Source: Streptomyces sp. Act143
GTDB taxonomy: Bacteria; Actinomycetota; Actinomycetes; Streptomycetales; Streptomycetaceae
Length of the DNA: 64,000 bases
Reading direction: 5' to 3'
NCBI RefSeq assembly: GCF_003143935.1
Contig: NZ_QFRX01000001.1
Location: 2,894,975 to 2,958,974, forward strand
The stretch's first letter is position 1; every line of letters starts with the position of its first letter. Of this stretch, positions 41,912-50,205 are shown piece by piece. Made by a program: the position numbers and the translations under genes. Under the pieces are notes generated by a model. It saw only the letters and a list, made by a program, of their open reading frames with translations. It ran no database searches and was not told the origin of the DNA.

Positions 41912-43302
41912 TTGGCCGCCTCCTCGTTCTTGTCGCCGGCTTCGACGGTGGCTTCGGCCTCGGGGTCCTCGGGCGGGTCCGCGTCCTCGGCGGGCTCTCC
42001 CGCGACGGGTTCGTAGACGAGCACCGCGCGGTTGTCGGGGCGCAGGCGGGCCTTGGCGACGGCCTGGACCTCCTCGGCGGTCACCTCCAGGACGCGGTTG
42101 ACGGCGGTGAGGGCGAGCTGCGGGTCGCCGAACAGGACGGCGTAGCGGCACAGTTCGTCGGCGCGGCCCGCGACGGTACCGAGCCGGTCCAGCCACTCGC
42201 GCTCCAACTGGGCCTGGGCGCGCTCCATTTCCTCGGCCGTGGGGCCCTCCTCGGCGAACCGGGCGAGCTCCTCGTCGATCGCGGCCTCGATGACCGGTAC
42301 CTCGACGTCACCGGAGGTCTTCACGTCCAGCCACCCCAGGGAGGGCGCTCCGGCCAGCCGCAGCAAGCCGAATCCGGCGGCGACGGCCGTACGGTCGCGG
42401 CGCACCAGCCGGTTGTAGAGGCGGGAGGACTCGCCGCCGCCGAGGACGGTGAGGGCCAGGTCGGCCGCGTCGGCCTCGCGGGTGCCGTCGTGGGGCAGCC
42501 GGTAGGCGGCCATCAACGCGCGCGCGGGCACCTCCTCCTCGACGACCTCGCGCAGCTGCTCGCCGATGATCTCGGGCAGCGAGCCGTCGCGCGGGGCGGG
42601 CTTGCCGTCGTGGGAGGCGATGGAGCCGAAGTACTTCTCCACCCAGGCGAGTGTCTGCTCGGGGTCGATGTCGCCGACGATCGACAGGACCGCGTTGTTG
42701 GGCGCGTAGTACGTCCGGAAGAACGCGCGCGCGTCCTCCAGGGTGGCCGCGTCCAGGTCGGCCATCGAGCCGATCGGGGTGTGGTGGTAGGGGTGGCCCT
42801 CCGGGTAGGCGAGGGCGGTCAGCTTCTCGAACGCCGTGCCGTAGGGAACGTTGTCGTAGCGCTGGCGGCGCTCGTTCTTCACCACGTCCCGCTGGTTCTC
42901 CATCGACTCCTCGTCGAGGGCGGCGAGCAGGGAGCCCATGCGGTCGGCCTCCAGCCAGAGGGCGAGCTCCAGCTGATGGGCGGGCATGGTCTCGAAGTAG
43001 TTGGTCCGCTCGAAGCTGGTGGTGCCGTTGAGCGAGCCGCCCGCGCCCTGCACGAGCTCGAAGTGGCCGTTGCCCTTGACCTGGCCGGAGCCCTGGAACA
43101 TCAGGTGCTCGAAGAGGTGAGCCAGACCGGTGCGTCCCTTGACCTCGTGGCGCGAGCCGACGTCGTACCAGAGGCACACCGCCGCGACCGGGGTCAGGTG
43201 GTCCTCGGAGAGCACCACGCGCAGCCCGTTGGCCAGGCGGTGCTCGGTCGCTGTCAGGCCCCCGGTGCCTGCCTGGTCTGTGGCCGTGTGACCCATGGGC
43301 AT
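41908..43302 (-). CDS. M16-family zinc peptidase, catalytic subunit
   Basis: A protein of 464 residues with the inverted zinc motif HLFEH (residues 62-66) in GLAHLFEHLMFQGS, the distal Glu in DVVKNERRQRYDN and a substrate-contact region RLVRRDRTAVAAGFGLL. The C-terminus (about 435-464) is an acidic, Glu/Pro/Ala-rich tail. It forms a probable heterodimer with the downstream non-catalytic subunit. ATG 43302 (GAAGGGA upstream) is preferred to ATG 43296. Cytoplasmic; likely a processing or peptide-degrading enzyme. Confidence 0.9.
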   Translation of the reverse strand: MPMGHTATDQAGTGGLTATEHRLANGLRVVLSEDHLTPVAAVCLWYDVGSRHEVKGRTGLAHLFEHLMFQGSGQVKGNGHFELVQGAGGSLNGTTSFERTNYFETMPAHQLELALWLEADRMGSLLAALDEESMENQRDVVKNERRQRYDNVPYGTAFEKLTALAYPEGHPYHHTPIGSMADLDAATLEDARAFFRTYYAPNNAVLSIVGDIDPEQTLAWVEKYFGSIASHDGKPAPRDGSLPEIIGEQLREVVEEEVPARALMAAYRLPHDGTREADAADLALTVLGGGESSRLYNRLVRRDRTAVAAGFGLLRLAGAPSLGWLDVKTSGDVEVPVIEAAIDEELARFAEEGPTAEEMERAQAQLEREWLDRLGTVAGRADELCRYAVLFGDPQLALTAVNRVLEVTAEEVQAVAKARLRPDNRAVLVYEPVAGEPAEDADPPEDPEAEATVEAGDKNEEAAK

Positions 43303-43619
43303 GTACGTCCCTTCGATCGCGGTGCGGTTGCCGTAACCGCGTTTTTCTGCCGGTCCTGCCACTGTATGCAAGCGTGCGGAGCACCGGTGGAGTTCCCGGT
43401 GGTCGTACGCCGACAGCGAGATCCCGTAGCCTGCGGGACGGGCCGCCGTGCGGCGCGGGTGAACACCGGGCGGGAGAGCTGACGTCGGGTCGTCGTCCGC
43501 GTTGTCAGTGCCGGGGTCCACAATGGTCCGCGTCAGACCTGTTCACGCTTGAGCAAGAGTGAGCCGAAGGGGCGCGAGCGACCCGTAGGCGAGCGACCAG
43601 AAAAGAGGAGCCGGCAGCG
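43303..43619. other. divergent promoter region between M16 and parC
   Basis: About 320 bases without a gene. It must contain the promoters of the M16 pair and of parC. No RNA gene or repeat was recognised. Confidence 0.5.
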
Positions 43620-46076
43620 ATGGCCCGCCGCAGCACGAAGACCCCGCCGCCCGACGACTCGTACGAGGAGAAGATCCTCGACATCGACGTCGTCGACGAG
43701 ATGCAGGGCTCCTTCCTCGAGTACGCGTACTCGGTCATCTACTCCCGAGCCCTGCCCGACGCCCGCGACGGCCTCAAGCCGGTGCACCGGCGCATCGTCT
43801 ACCAGATGAACGAGATGGGCCTGCGCCCCGACCGCGGCTATGTGAAGTGCGCGCGCGTCGTCGGCGAAGTGATGGGTAAGTTGCACCCCCACGGCGACGC
43901 GTCGATCTACGACGCGTTGGTGCGCATGGCCCAGCCCTTCTCCATGCGCGTCCCCCTGGTCGACGGCCACGGCAACTTCGGCTCGCTGGGCAACGACGAC
44001 CCGCCGGCCGCCATGCGGTACACCGAGTGCCGGCAGGCGCAGGCGACGAGCCTGATGACCGAGTCGATCGACGAGGACACGGTCGACTTCACGCCCAACT
44101 ACGACGGGCAGGAGCAGGAGCCGGTGGCGCTGCCCGCCGCGTTCCCGAACCTGCTGGTGAACGGCTCGTCGGGCATCGCGGTCGGCATGGCCACGAACAT
44201 GCCGCCGCACAACCTCTCCGAGGTCATCGCGGCCGCCCGCCACCTGATCCGCTACCCCAACGCGGATCTGGACGCCCTGATGAAGTACGTCCCGGGCCCC
44301 GACCTGCCCACCGGCGGCCGGATCGTCGGCCTCTCCGGCATCCGGGACGCGTACGAGACGGGCCGCGGCACGTTCAAGATCCGTGCCACGGTGTCGGTGG
44401 AGACCGTGACGGCCCGCCGCAAGGGTCTGGTCATCACCGAGCTGCCTTTCACGGTCGGCCCCGAGAAGGTCATCGCCAAGATCAAGGATCTGGTCGGCTC
44501 CAAGAAGATCCAGGGCATCGCCGACGTCAAGGACCTGACCGACCGGGCGCACGGCCTGCGCCTGGTCATCGAGATCAAGAACGGCTTCGTGCCGGAGGCG
44601 GTCCTGGAGCAGCTGTACAAGCTGACACCGATGGAGGAGTCCTTCGGCATCAACAACGTCGCGCTGGTCGACGGTCAGCCGCTGACGCTGGGGCTGAAGG
44701 AGCTCCTGGAGGTCTACCTCGACCACCGCTTCGAGGTCGTCCGCCGCCGCAGCGAGTTCCGCCGCACCAAGCGCCGCGACCGCCTCCACCTGGTCGAGGG
44801 CCTGCTGACGGCGCTGCTCGACATCGACGAGGTCATCCGCCTCATCCGGCAGAGCGAGAACTCCGCGCAGGCGAAGGAGCGCCTGATGGAGCGCTTCTCG
44901 CTGTCGGAGATCCAGACGCAGTACATCCTGGACACGCCGCTGCGCCGCCTCACCAAGTACGACCGCATCGAGCTGGAGTCCGAGAAGGACCGGCTCAACG
45001 CGGAGATCGAGGAACTGACCGCGATCCTCGAGTCGGACTCGGAGCTGCGCAAGCTGGTCTCCGCCGAACTGGCCGCGGTGGCCAAGAAGTTCGGCACCGA
45101 CCGGCGTACGGTCCTGCTGGAGTCGGCGGGCGCCCCCGCGACCGCGGTGCCGTTGCAGGTGGCGGACGACCCGTGCCGGGTGCTGCTGTCCTCGACGGGC
45201 CTGCTCGCGCGTACGGCCAACGGCGAGCCGTTCCCGGCGGACAGCGACGGCAAGCGCGTCAAGCACGACGTGATCGTCTCGGCGGTCCCGGCCACCGCGC
45301 GCGGCGAGATCGGCGCGGTGACGTCGGAGGGCCGCCTGCTGCGGATCAACGTCGTCGACCTGCCGCAGCTGCCGGATACGGCGTCGGCCCCGAACCTCTC
45401 CGGAGGGGCTCCGCTGTCGGAGTTCGTGTCGTTGACCGACGGCGAGACGGTGATCTGCCTGATCACCCTCGACGAGTCGTCGCCGGGCCTGGCGCTCGGC
45501 ACGGAGCAGGGCGTCGTGAAGCGTGTCGTCCCCGACTATCCGACGAACAAGGAGGAGTTGGAGGTCATCACGCTCAAGGACGGCGACCGGATCGTCGGCG
45601 CGGTCGAGCTGCGCACGGGCGAGGAGGACCTGGTCTTCATCACGGACGACGCGCAGCTGCTCCGCTACCAGGCCGCTCAGGTCCGTCCGCAGGGCCGTCC
45701 GGCGGGCGGCATGGCGGGCATCAAGCTCGCGGACGGCGCGAAGGTCATCTCCTTCACGGCGGTGGACCCGGCGTCCGACGCGGTCGTGTTCACGGTCGCG
45801 GGCTCGCGCGGCACGCTGGACGACTCCGTCCAGACGACGGCCAAGCTGACCCCGTTCGACCAGTACCCGCGCAAGGGACGGGCGACCGGCGGTGTCCGCT
45901 GCCAGCGCTTCCTGAAGGGCGAGGACTGCCTGTCCTTCGCCTGGGCGGGTGCCGTCCCCGCGAAGGCGGCCCAGAAGAACGGCACCCCGGCCGACCTGCC
46001 GGAGATCGACCCGCGCCGGGACGGTTCGGGTGTGTCGCTGGCGAAGACGGTTTCGGTGGTGGCGGGGCCGGTCTAG
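43620..46076 (+). CDS. parC: DNA topoisomerase IV subunit A
   Basis: A type IIA topoisomerase A subunit of 818 residues. The breakage-reunion domain (about 18-470) has QRDR helix [20 protein letters not shown] (87-106), catalytic Tyr134 in [10 protein letters not shown] and [15 protein letters not shown]. The C-terminal beta-pinwheel (about 510-800) has degenerate repeats and no clear GyrA box, which favours ParC over GyrA. The Ser that confers quinolone sensitivity in E. coli GyrA/ParC is Ala94. The enzyme decatenates daughter chromosomes with ParE, which from memory lies nearby in S. coelicolor, probably beyond the right edge. The stop codon overlaps that of the convergent gene. Confidence 0.92.
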   Translation: MARRSTKTPPPDDSYEEKILDIDVVDEMQGSFLEYAYSVIYSRALPDARDGLKPVHRRIVYQMNEMGLRPDRGYVKCARVVGEVMGKLHPHGDASIYDALVRMAQPFSMRVPLVDGHGNFGSLGNDDPPAAMRYTECRQAQATSLMTESIDEDTVDFTPNYDGQEQEPVALPAAFPNLLVNGSSGIAVGMATNMPPHNLSEVIAAARHLIRYPNADLDALMKYVPGPDLPTGGRIVGLSGIRDAYETGRGTFKIRATVSVETVTARRKGLVITELPFTVGPEKVIAKIKDLVGSKKIQGIADVKDLTDRAHGLRLVIEIKNGFVPEAVLEQLYKLTPMEESFGINNVALVDGQPLTLGLKELLEVYLDHRFEVVRRRSEFRRTKRRDRLHLVEGLLTALLDIDEVIRLIRQSENSAQAKERLMERFSLSEIQTQYILDTPLRRLTKYDRIELESEKDRLNAEIEELTAILESDSELRKLVSAELAAVAKKFGTDRRTVLLESAGAPATAVPLQVADDPCRVLLSSTGLLARTANGEPFPADSDGKRVKHDVIVSAVPATARGEIGAVTSEGRLLRINVVDLPQLPDTASAPNLSGGAPLSEFVSLTDGETVICLITLDESSPGLALGTEQGVVKRVVPDYPTNKEELEVITLKDGDRIVGAVELRTGEEDLVFITDDAQLLRYQAAQVRPQGRPAGGMAGIKLADGAKVISFTAVDPASDAVVFTVAGSRGTLDDSVQTTAKLTPFDQYPRKGRATGGVRCQRFLKGEDCLSFAWAGAVPAKAAQKNGTPADLPEIDPRRDGSGVSLAKTVSVVAGPV

Positions 46077-47149
46077 GCCTCGTCGAAGGGCTCGGGGATT
46101 TCGTCCTCCGAGCCCTGGACGTAGCGCAGGACGCCCCACATACCGTGCTCGTCGGCGGTGTGCGGGGCGTCGCTCTTGCACGCCTCCAGCTCCTTGCCGA
46201 GGGCGTGGGCGTCGATGCCGGAGCCGATGAGGACGAGCTGGGTGAGCCGGGGAGCGACCGCCCATGGCTCGGGGTAGAAGCGCAGGAACCGGCCGACGGC
46301 GTGCACGGCATACCGGTTGCGGACGTCGTACGCGCCGAAGTCGACGTACCCCTTGATCCGGTACAGCCCCCCGGGCCGGCTGTCGAGGAACTGCATCAAC
46401 CGGCGTGGGTCGAGGGGTACTTCGGAGGCGAAGGAGAGGCTGTCGTAGGCCGTGTGCAGATGGCCAGCGTGCTCAGGGGTGCCGGCGTCGTGGTCGTGCA
46501 GGTCGTCGAAGGACAGCTGCCCGATGCGTTCCTCGCCGGGCCGGCAGTCGAAGAGGAATTCCGGGTCGATACGGCCGTAGGTGGCCGGTACGACGACGGC
46601 GGCACGGTCGGCGATGTCGTGGACGAGGCCGAGGACCCGCTCGCCGTCGGCGGTCCGGTCGAGCTTGTTGACGACGACGAGGTCGGCGAGGGCGAGATGC
46701 CGGTCGATCTCCGGGTGCTTCACGCGCGTGTCGTCGAACTCGGCGGCGTCGACGACTTCGACGAGGCCGCCGTAGACGATGCCGGGATGCTCGCTGGCGA
46801 GCACCATGCGCACGAGCTCCTGGGGTTCGGCGAGCCCGCTGGCCTCGATGACGATGACGTCCATGCCGGCGTCGGGCCGCGCGAGCCGCTCCAGGTAGCC
46901 GTCGAGCTCACTGGCGTCGACGGCACAGCACAGACAGCCGTTGCCGAGGGAGACGGTCGAGTCGCCCAGGGCTCCGGCGACGGCCATGGCGTCGATCTCG
47001 ATGGCGCCGAAGTCGTTGACGATGGCGCCGATACGGCTGCCGCCGCTGCGGTGGAGGAGGTGGTTGAGGAGGGTGGTCTTGCCGGAACCCAGGAATCCGG
47101 CGAGAACGACGACCGGGATCTGCCGATGGCCGGGGCTCGGCTGACGCAA
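46073..47149 (-). CDS. CobW/COG0523-family GTPase (metallochaperone type)
   Basis: A protein of 358 residues with P-loop GFLGSGKTT (18-26), the metal-binding CLCC (72-75) in [10 protein letters not shown], Walker B region [12 protein letters not shown], base-specificity motif NKLD and a C-terminal CobW_C domain (about 245-350). A His-rich loop lies in between ([18 protein letters not shown], about 223-240). G3E GTPases of this type deliver or save zinc, cobalt or nickel. The His loop and CxCC suggest zinc. A TTG start at 47149 is the only one with an AGAGG site just upstream. Its TAG shares the CTAG tetranucleotide with parC's stop. Confidence 0.85.
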   Translation of the reverse strand: MRQPSPGHRQIPVVVLAGFLGSGKTTLLNHLLHRSGGSRIGAIVNDFGAIEIDAMAVAGALGDSTVSLGNGCLCCAVDASELDGYLERLARPDAGMDVIVIEASGLAEPQELVRMVLASEHPGIVYGGLVEVVDAAEFDDTRVKHPEIDRHLALADLVVVNKLDRTADGERVLGLVHDIADRAAVVVPATYGRIDPEFLFDCRPGEERIGQLSFDDLHDHDAGTPEHAGHLHTAYDSLSFASEVPLDPRRLMQFLDSRPGGLYRIKGYVDFGAYDVRNRYAVHAVGRFLRFYPEPWAVAPRLTQLVLIGSGIDAHALGKELEACKSDAPHTADEHGMWGVLRYVQGSEDEIPEPFDEA

Positions 47150-47469
47150 CGTACGACCTCTTTCGCGCTGGTGCGCGCACCGGATCGCGGTTCCGGCGCG
47201 CGTACGAGGTTTGAATGCCGGACCAGGATACGAGCCGGAAGAATCACCGCGAAGTGAACGATTGTTAGCAGCACTTGCGGGGCAGACGTTGGGCATGGCG
47301 CCGGTTCGTGCGACCCTCGCTTCCCTCCGTGCGCCTCCTCTCCGCCTCCCTGCCGACCAGAGCCGCTCGGCACCCTGGGAGACGGCAAGCGCCGCCCTCC
47401 GCTCGCCGGTCCCCAGAGTCGACCCGCACCCCGACGACCGGCGGACGGCCGCCTGACTCGGGGGTTGAC
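47150..47469. other. intergenic region between COG0523 and DUF6082 genes
   Basis: About 320 bases without a gene, containing the divergent promoters. A possible AAC/GTT inverted element (TGAACGATTGTTA, 47255-47267) lies about 106 bases upstream of the COG0523 start; as a Zur site it would be weak. Confidence 0.45.
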
Positions 47470-48039
47470 ATGGCCACACAGAAGCGTGGAGTTCGGGGGT
47501 TGAGCGCGGTCGCCGCGGTCGCCGCGGTCGGCACGGGAATAGTGACGGGAGTGCTGACCACCCTGGCCACCCAGCGGCAGGCCCTCGGCTCACTGCGCGC
47601 CCGCATCGAGCACTTGGAAGAGACGGAACGAAACCAGAGCCTTGCCAACATCGCGCAGCAGCAGCGGCTGCACCTGGACCTCCTGAGCAAGGCGATGGAC
47701 GATCCGGAGCTCGCCGAGGTGCTGGACACCTACGAGGAGACCGTGCCCCCGGGGAAGCAGCGCCAGTTCCTGTTCGCCAATGCCCTTTACACCAATGCGC
47801 TCTGCTACTACCGCATCGGCAACATCACTCGCGAGGAATTCTACGGATTTGCCCGAGGAATCCTGCAGAATCCAATCTTCAGAGAGTACTGGTATGCCAC
47901 CCGCCCCCATCGGGCCACATTGATCGACACCTCGGACGAGGCGGAACTCGGACGAATGGTCGACGGTCTCCTGCGCCAACTGGAGGAGGCGGACAGCGAC
48001 GAGTGGTGGGTGATAGGAGAGCCACCGGCCGCAGACTGA
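47470..48039 (+). CDS. DUF6082-type membrane-anchored protein
   Basis: A protein of 189 residues. An N-terminal transmembrane helix (about 10-32, LSAVAAVAAVGTGIVTGVL) is followed by a short coiled coil (about 35-60) and a helical cytoplasmic domain. That domain contains LYTNALCYYRIGNITREEF and ILQNPIFREYWYATRPHR, which is how Streptomyces DUF6082 proteins read. Streptomycetes carry many paralogues, often near XRE regulators or small unknown proteins. No function is established. ATG 47470 follows a run of G that may act as the ribosome site. The next gene, a duplicated small protein, is on the same strand 241 bases on. Confidence 0.78.
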   Translation: MATQKRGVRGLSAVAAVAAVGTGIVTGVLTTLATQRQALGSLRARIEHLEETERNQSLANIAQQQRLHLDLLSKAMDDPELAEVLDTYEETVPPGKQRQFLFANALYTNALCYYRIGNITREEFYGFARGILQNPIFREYWYATRPHRATLIDTSDEAELGRMVDGLLRQLEEADSDEWWVIGEPPAAD

Positions 48040-48280
48040 GCTCCGGCTCGCTCCGCTCTCCGGCGTCACACTGTCGGGCGATAACGAAGTGGCAAATTCG
48101 AGCGTTTCCCCTCATGGCAACAGGGTTGACTGCTCCGCGATCGCGTTCAGGGGTCGACCCCCATTGAACCGTCGCTCCATGCCGCTCGGTCGTCGAGGTA
48201 GCTGCCCCACAGGGCCGCATCGCACCGCGCAGCGACAGCGCGCAGGCGTACAGGCCTTGAGATCAAGGGGAACTTGAACA

Positions 48281-48865
48281 GTGAGTCAGATCATCCGTCG
48301 GCTCGGCACGGCTCCAACGGCTCGGGGAAGCGCATCGGGGCAGAATTGCCCGGATATCTTCGAGCTGGCCGACGGGAACTTCGCCGTCATCGGCACCGAG
48401 GCCACAAAAAGGCTGCACGCCCAACTCCCGGCCGACACCTCTCTGGGCGAGGGCGACCTCATCGTCACGATCACCCGCGAAACCCTGACCCACGCAAAGC
48501 CCGATATCCCTGCTGTTTCCAGCAGTCTGCGAATGTCTTCCCGTGAGGTCGACGGGGAACGACCGACTGCCGACGCCTTGCCTGCGCACACACCAGTGAG
48601 GTTGGGAGACCTGCACATCGTGAAGATCCAACGGCGCCTCGGCGTACCGCCCCAATCACGCAAGTCATCACCAAGCATGAGCGGACAGAGCTGTCCCGAC
48701 ATCTTCGAGCTCAGCGACGGCAATTTCGCCGTCATCGGCACCGAGGCAACCGCAGATCTCGAACCCGAGTTGCCTGAGGACGCCTCGCGGGCGGACTACG
48801 AGCGCATCGTCGTCATCACACGCGAGACCCTGATCGAAGCCAAGAAGGACATCCCCGACGCCTGA
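48281..48865 (+). CDS. protein with two in-frame copies of a small unknown domain
   Basis: A 194-residue reading frame with two clear copies of one unit: residues about 4-79 and about 112-194. Both read RRLG...CPDIFEL-(A/S)-DGNFAVIGTEAT, then an LP-x-D-x-S loop, then ITRETL-x-x-AK-x-DIP. The linker (80-111) is low in conservation and has no stop codon. An internal GTG (48620) with GGGAG about 11 bases upstream could start the second copy independently. Single-unit proteins of this sort are, from memory, common in Streptomyces beside small regulators and DUF-type genes, and their function is unknown. The main start is GTG 48281 with an AAGGGGA site. Confidence 0.78.
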   Translation: MSQIIRRLGTAPTARGSASGQNCPDIFELADGNFAVIGTEATKRLHAQLPADTSLGEGDLIVTITRETLTHAKPDIPAVSSSLRMSSREVDGERPTADALPAHTPVRLGDLHIVKIQRRLGVPPQSRKSSPSMSGQSCPDIFELSDGNFAVIGTEATADLEPELPEDASRADYERIVVITRETLIEAKKDIPDA

Positions 48866-48886
48866 CCTCGCACTCAGGCCCATCAC

Positions 48887-48914
48887 GGGCTCGGCACCGC
48901 CTGGCGCCGAGCCC
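48887..48914. terminator. terminator hairpin between convergent genes
   Basis: GGGCTCGGC (48887-48895) pairs with GCCGAGCCC (48906-48914) around a 10-base loop, followed by TTCGT. It lies between the duplicated small protein gene and the convergent citrate synthase homologue. Confidence 0.75.
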
Positions 48915-48935
48915 TTCGTATGCCGGTTCCAGGCA

Positions 48936-50105
48936 TCAGGCCGAGAGCGGCACCGCCACCGGCGCCCCCGGTCCCACATACCGCGCCACCGGCCGGATGA
49001 TCTTCGAATCCTCCGCCTGTTCCAGGATGTTGGCGCTCCACCCCACCACCCGCCCCGCCGCGAACGTCGGCGTGAACATCTCGCGCGGGAGACCGCACAG
49101 TTCCATGACCACGCCGGCGTAGAACTCGACGTTGGTGTGGAGTTCACGGCCGGGCTTCAGCTCGGCCAGGATCGCCTCCACCTGCCGCTCCACCTCCACC
49201 GCGAAAGCGACGCGTGGACCGCCGAACCCCTGGGCGATCTCGCGCAGCATCCGGGAGCGCGGGTCCTCGGTCCGGTAGATCGCGTGGCCGAAGCCCATGA
49301 TCCGCTCGCCCGCGAGGACGCGTTCACGGATCCAGGGATCGATACGGTCGGGCGTTCCGATCGCGTCCAGCGTGTCCAGCGCTCGGCTGGGCGCACCCCC
49401 GTGCAGCGGCCCCGACAGCGCTCCCACGGCGCCCACCAGGCAGGCCGCGACATCCGCACCTGTTGATGTGATGACGCGTGCCGTGAAGGTTGATGCATTG
49501 AATCCGTGATCAACGGTTGAGATCAAGTACTGCTCGATCGCCCGCGCCCGTCGCGGCTCCGGTTCCGAACCGGTCAACATGTACAGGTAGTTGGCCGCGT
49601 ACGACAGGTCCTCACGCGGCTCGACCGGCTCCAGCCCTCTCCCCAGCCGATGCAGTGCCGTCAGCAGCGTGGGTACGGCGGCCGTCGCCGCGATCGCGTC
49701 CTTGCGGCGTTCGTCCGCGCCGATGTCGTAGACCGGACGGAAGCCCCGCGCGGCACCCAGCAGCGACAGCGCCGTGCGCAGCGCGGCGAGCGGGCCCCCC
49801 GAGGCCGCTCCCGCCGCAGCGATGGCGGGCAGCGCGGCCCGCACCCCTTCCGGCAGCCGGCGCAGTGCCGCGGTCGCGGCGGCGAAGGCCGCGCCGCCTT
49901 CGGCGTCCGGCAGGTCACCGTGGACCAGAAGGTGCCAGACGTCCTCGAAGCTGCGGGTCTGCGCGAGTTCGACGGCGGAGTACTGGCGGTAGTGGTAGAA
50001 GCCCTCGATCCCCCGCACATCACCGATCCGGGTGTCGGTGACGACGACGCCCGCGAGCCCTCGCGGTACGTCGACGAGGGTGGCTGCGGCCCTGTTGACG
50101 GACAT
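48936..50105 (-). CDS. citrate synthase homologue with altered active site
   Basis: A protein of 389 residues of the citrate/methylcitrate synthase fold. His200 (VDHGFNAST), His235 (GPLHGGAPS) and His274 (GFGHAIYRTEDPR) are present. However, the catalytic Asp is Glu327 (NVEFYAG) and the Arg after the third His is Ala275. Both positions are nearly invariant in classical enzymes, so activity or substrate preference is likely to differ. It diverges from a second citrate synthase homologue fused to a DNA-binding domain, across a palindromic promoter region. The ATG has GGGAGG upstream. It could be a 2-methylcitrate synthase or a homologue with a new acceptor. Confidence 0.85.
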   Translation of the reverse strand: MSVNRAAATLVDVPRGLAGVVVTDTRIGDVRGIEGFYHYRQYSAVELAQTRSFEDVWHLLVHGDLPDAEGGAAFAAATAALRRLPEGVRAALPAIAAAGAASGGPLAALRTALSLLGAARGFRPVYDIGADERRKDAIAATAAVPTLLTALHRLGRGLEPVEPREDLSYAANYLYMLTGSEPEPRRARAIEQYLISTVDHGFNASTFTARVITSTGADVAACLVGAVGALSGPLHGGAPSRALDTLDAIGTPDRIDPWIRERVLAGERIMGFGHAIYRTEDPRSRMLREIAQGFGGPRVAFAVEVERQVEAILAELKPGRELHTNVEFYAGVVMELCGLPREMFTPTFAAGRVVGWSANILEQAEDSKIIRPVARYVGPGAPVAVPLSA

Positions 50106-50140
50106 GTTTTCCTCCCTGGACTTGATTCGACTGTCCATGA

Positions 50141-50175
50141 TTGACTATTTTTCTGTCAACATTGATTGAATCAAT
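50141..50175. promoter_or_regulatory. palindromic operator region between the two citrate synthase genes
   Basis: TTGAC (50141-50145) and GTCAA (50155-50159) form one inverted repeat. Directly adjacent is ATTGATTGAATCAAT (50161-50175), a perfect 15-bp palindrome with a single central base, ending at a potential ATG. The region is A+T-rich against its surroundings. TTGACA on the minus strand (50159-50154) is a fair -35 element for the citrate synthase on that side. It is the obvious binding site for the helix-turn-helix of the fused protein. Confidence 0.75.
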
Positions 50176-50205
50176 ATGCAGTCCACAACGGATACGGTGT
50201 GGCCC

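Noticed and set aside
43533..46265. A very long open frame (about 910 codons) antisense to parC
   Set aside because: High-GC codon bias leaves the complementary frame open; the product is Arg/Gln/Leu-rich with no domain, and it mirrors the parC codons.
47255..47267. Possible Zur box upstream of the COG0523 gene
   Set aside because: Only AAC/GTT arms match; the A/T-rich core of the Streptomyces Zur site is absent. Recorded but not called.
48471..48741. Minus-strand frames opposite the duplicated small protein
   Set aside because: They exist only because both copies carry the same codon bias; no ribosome site.
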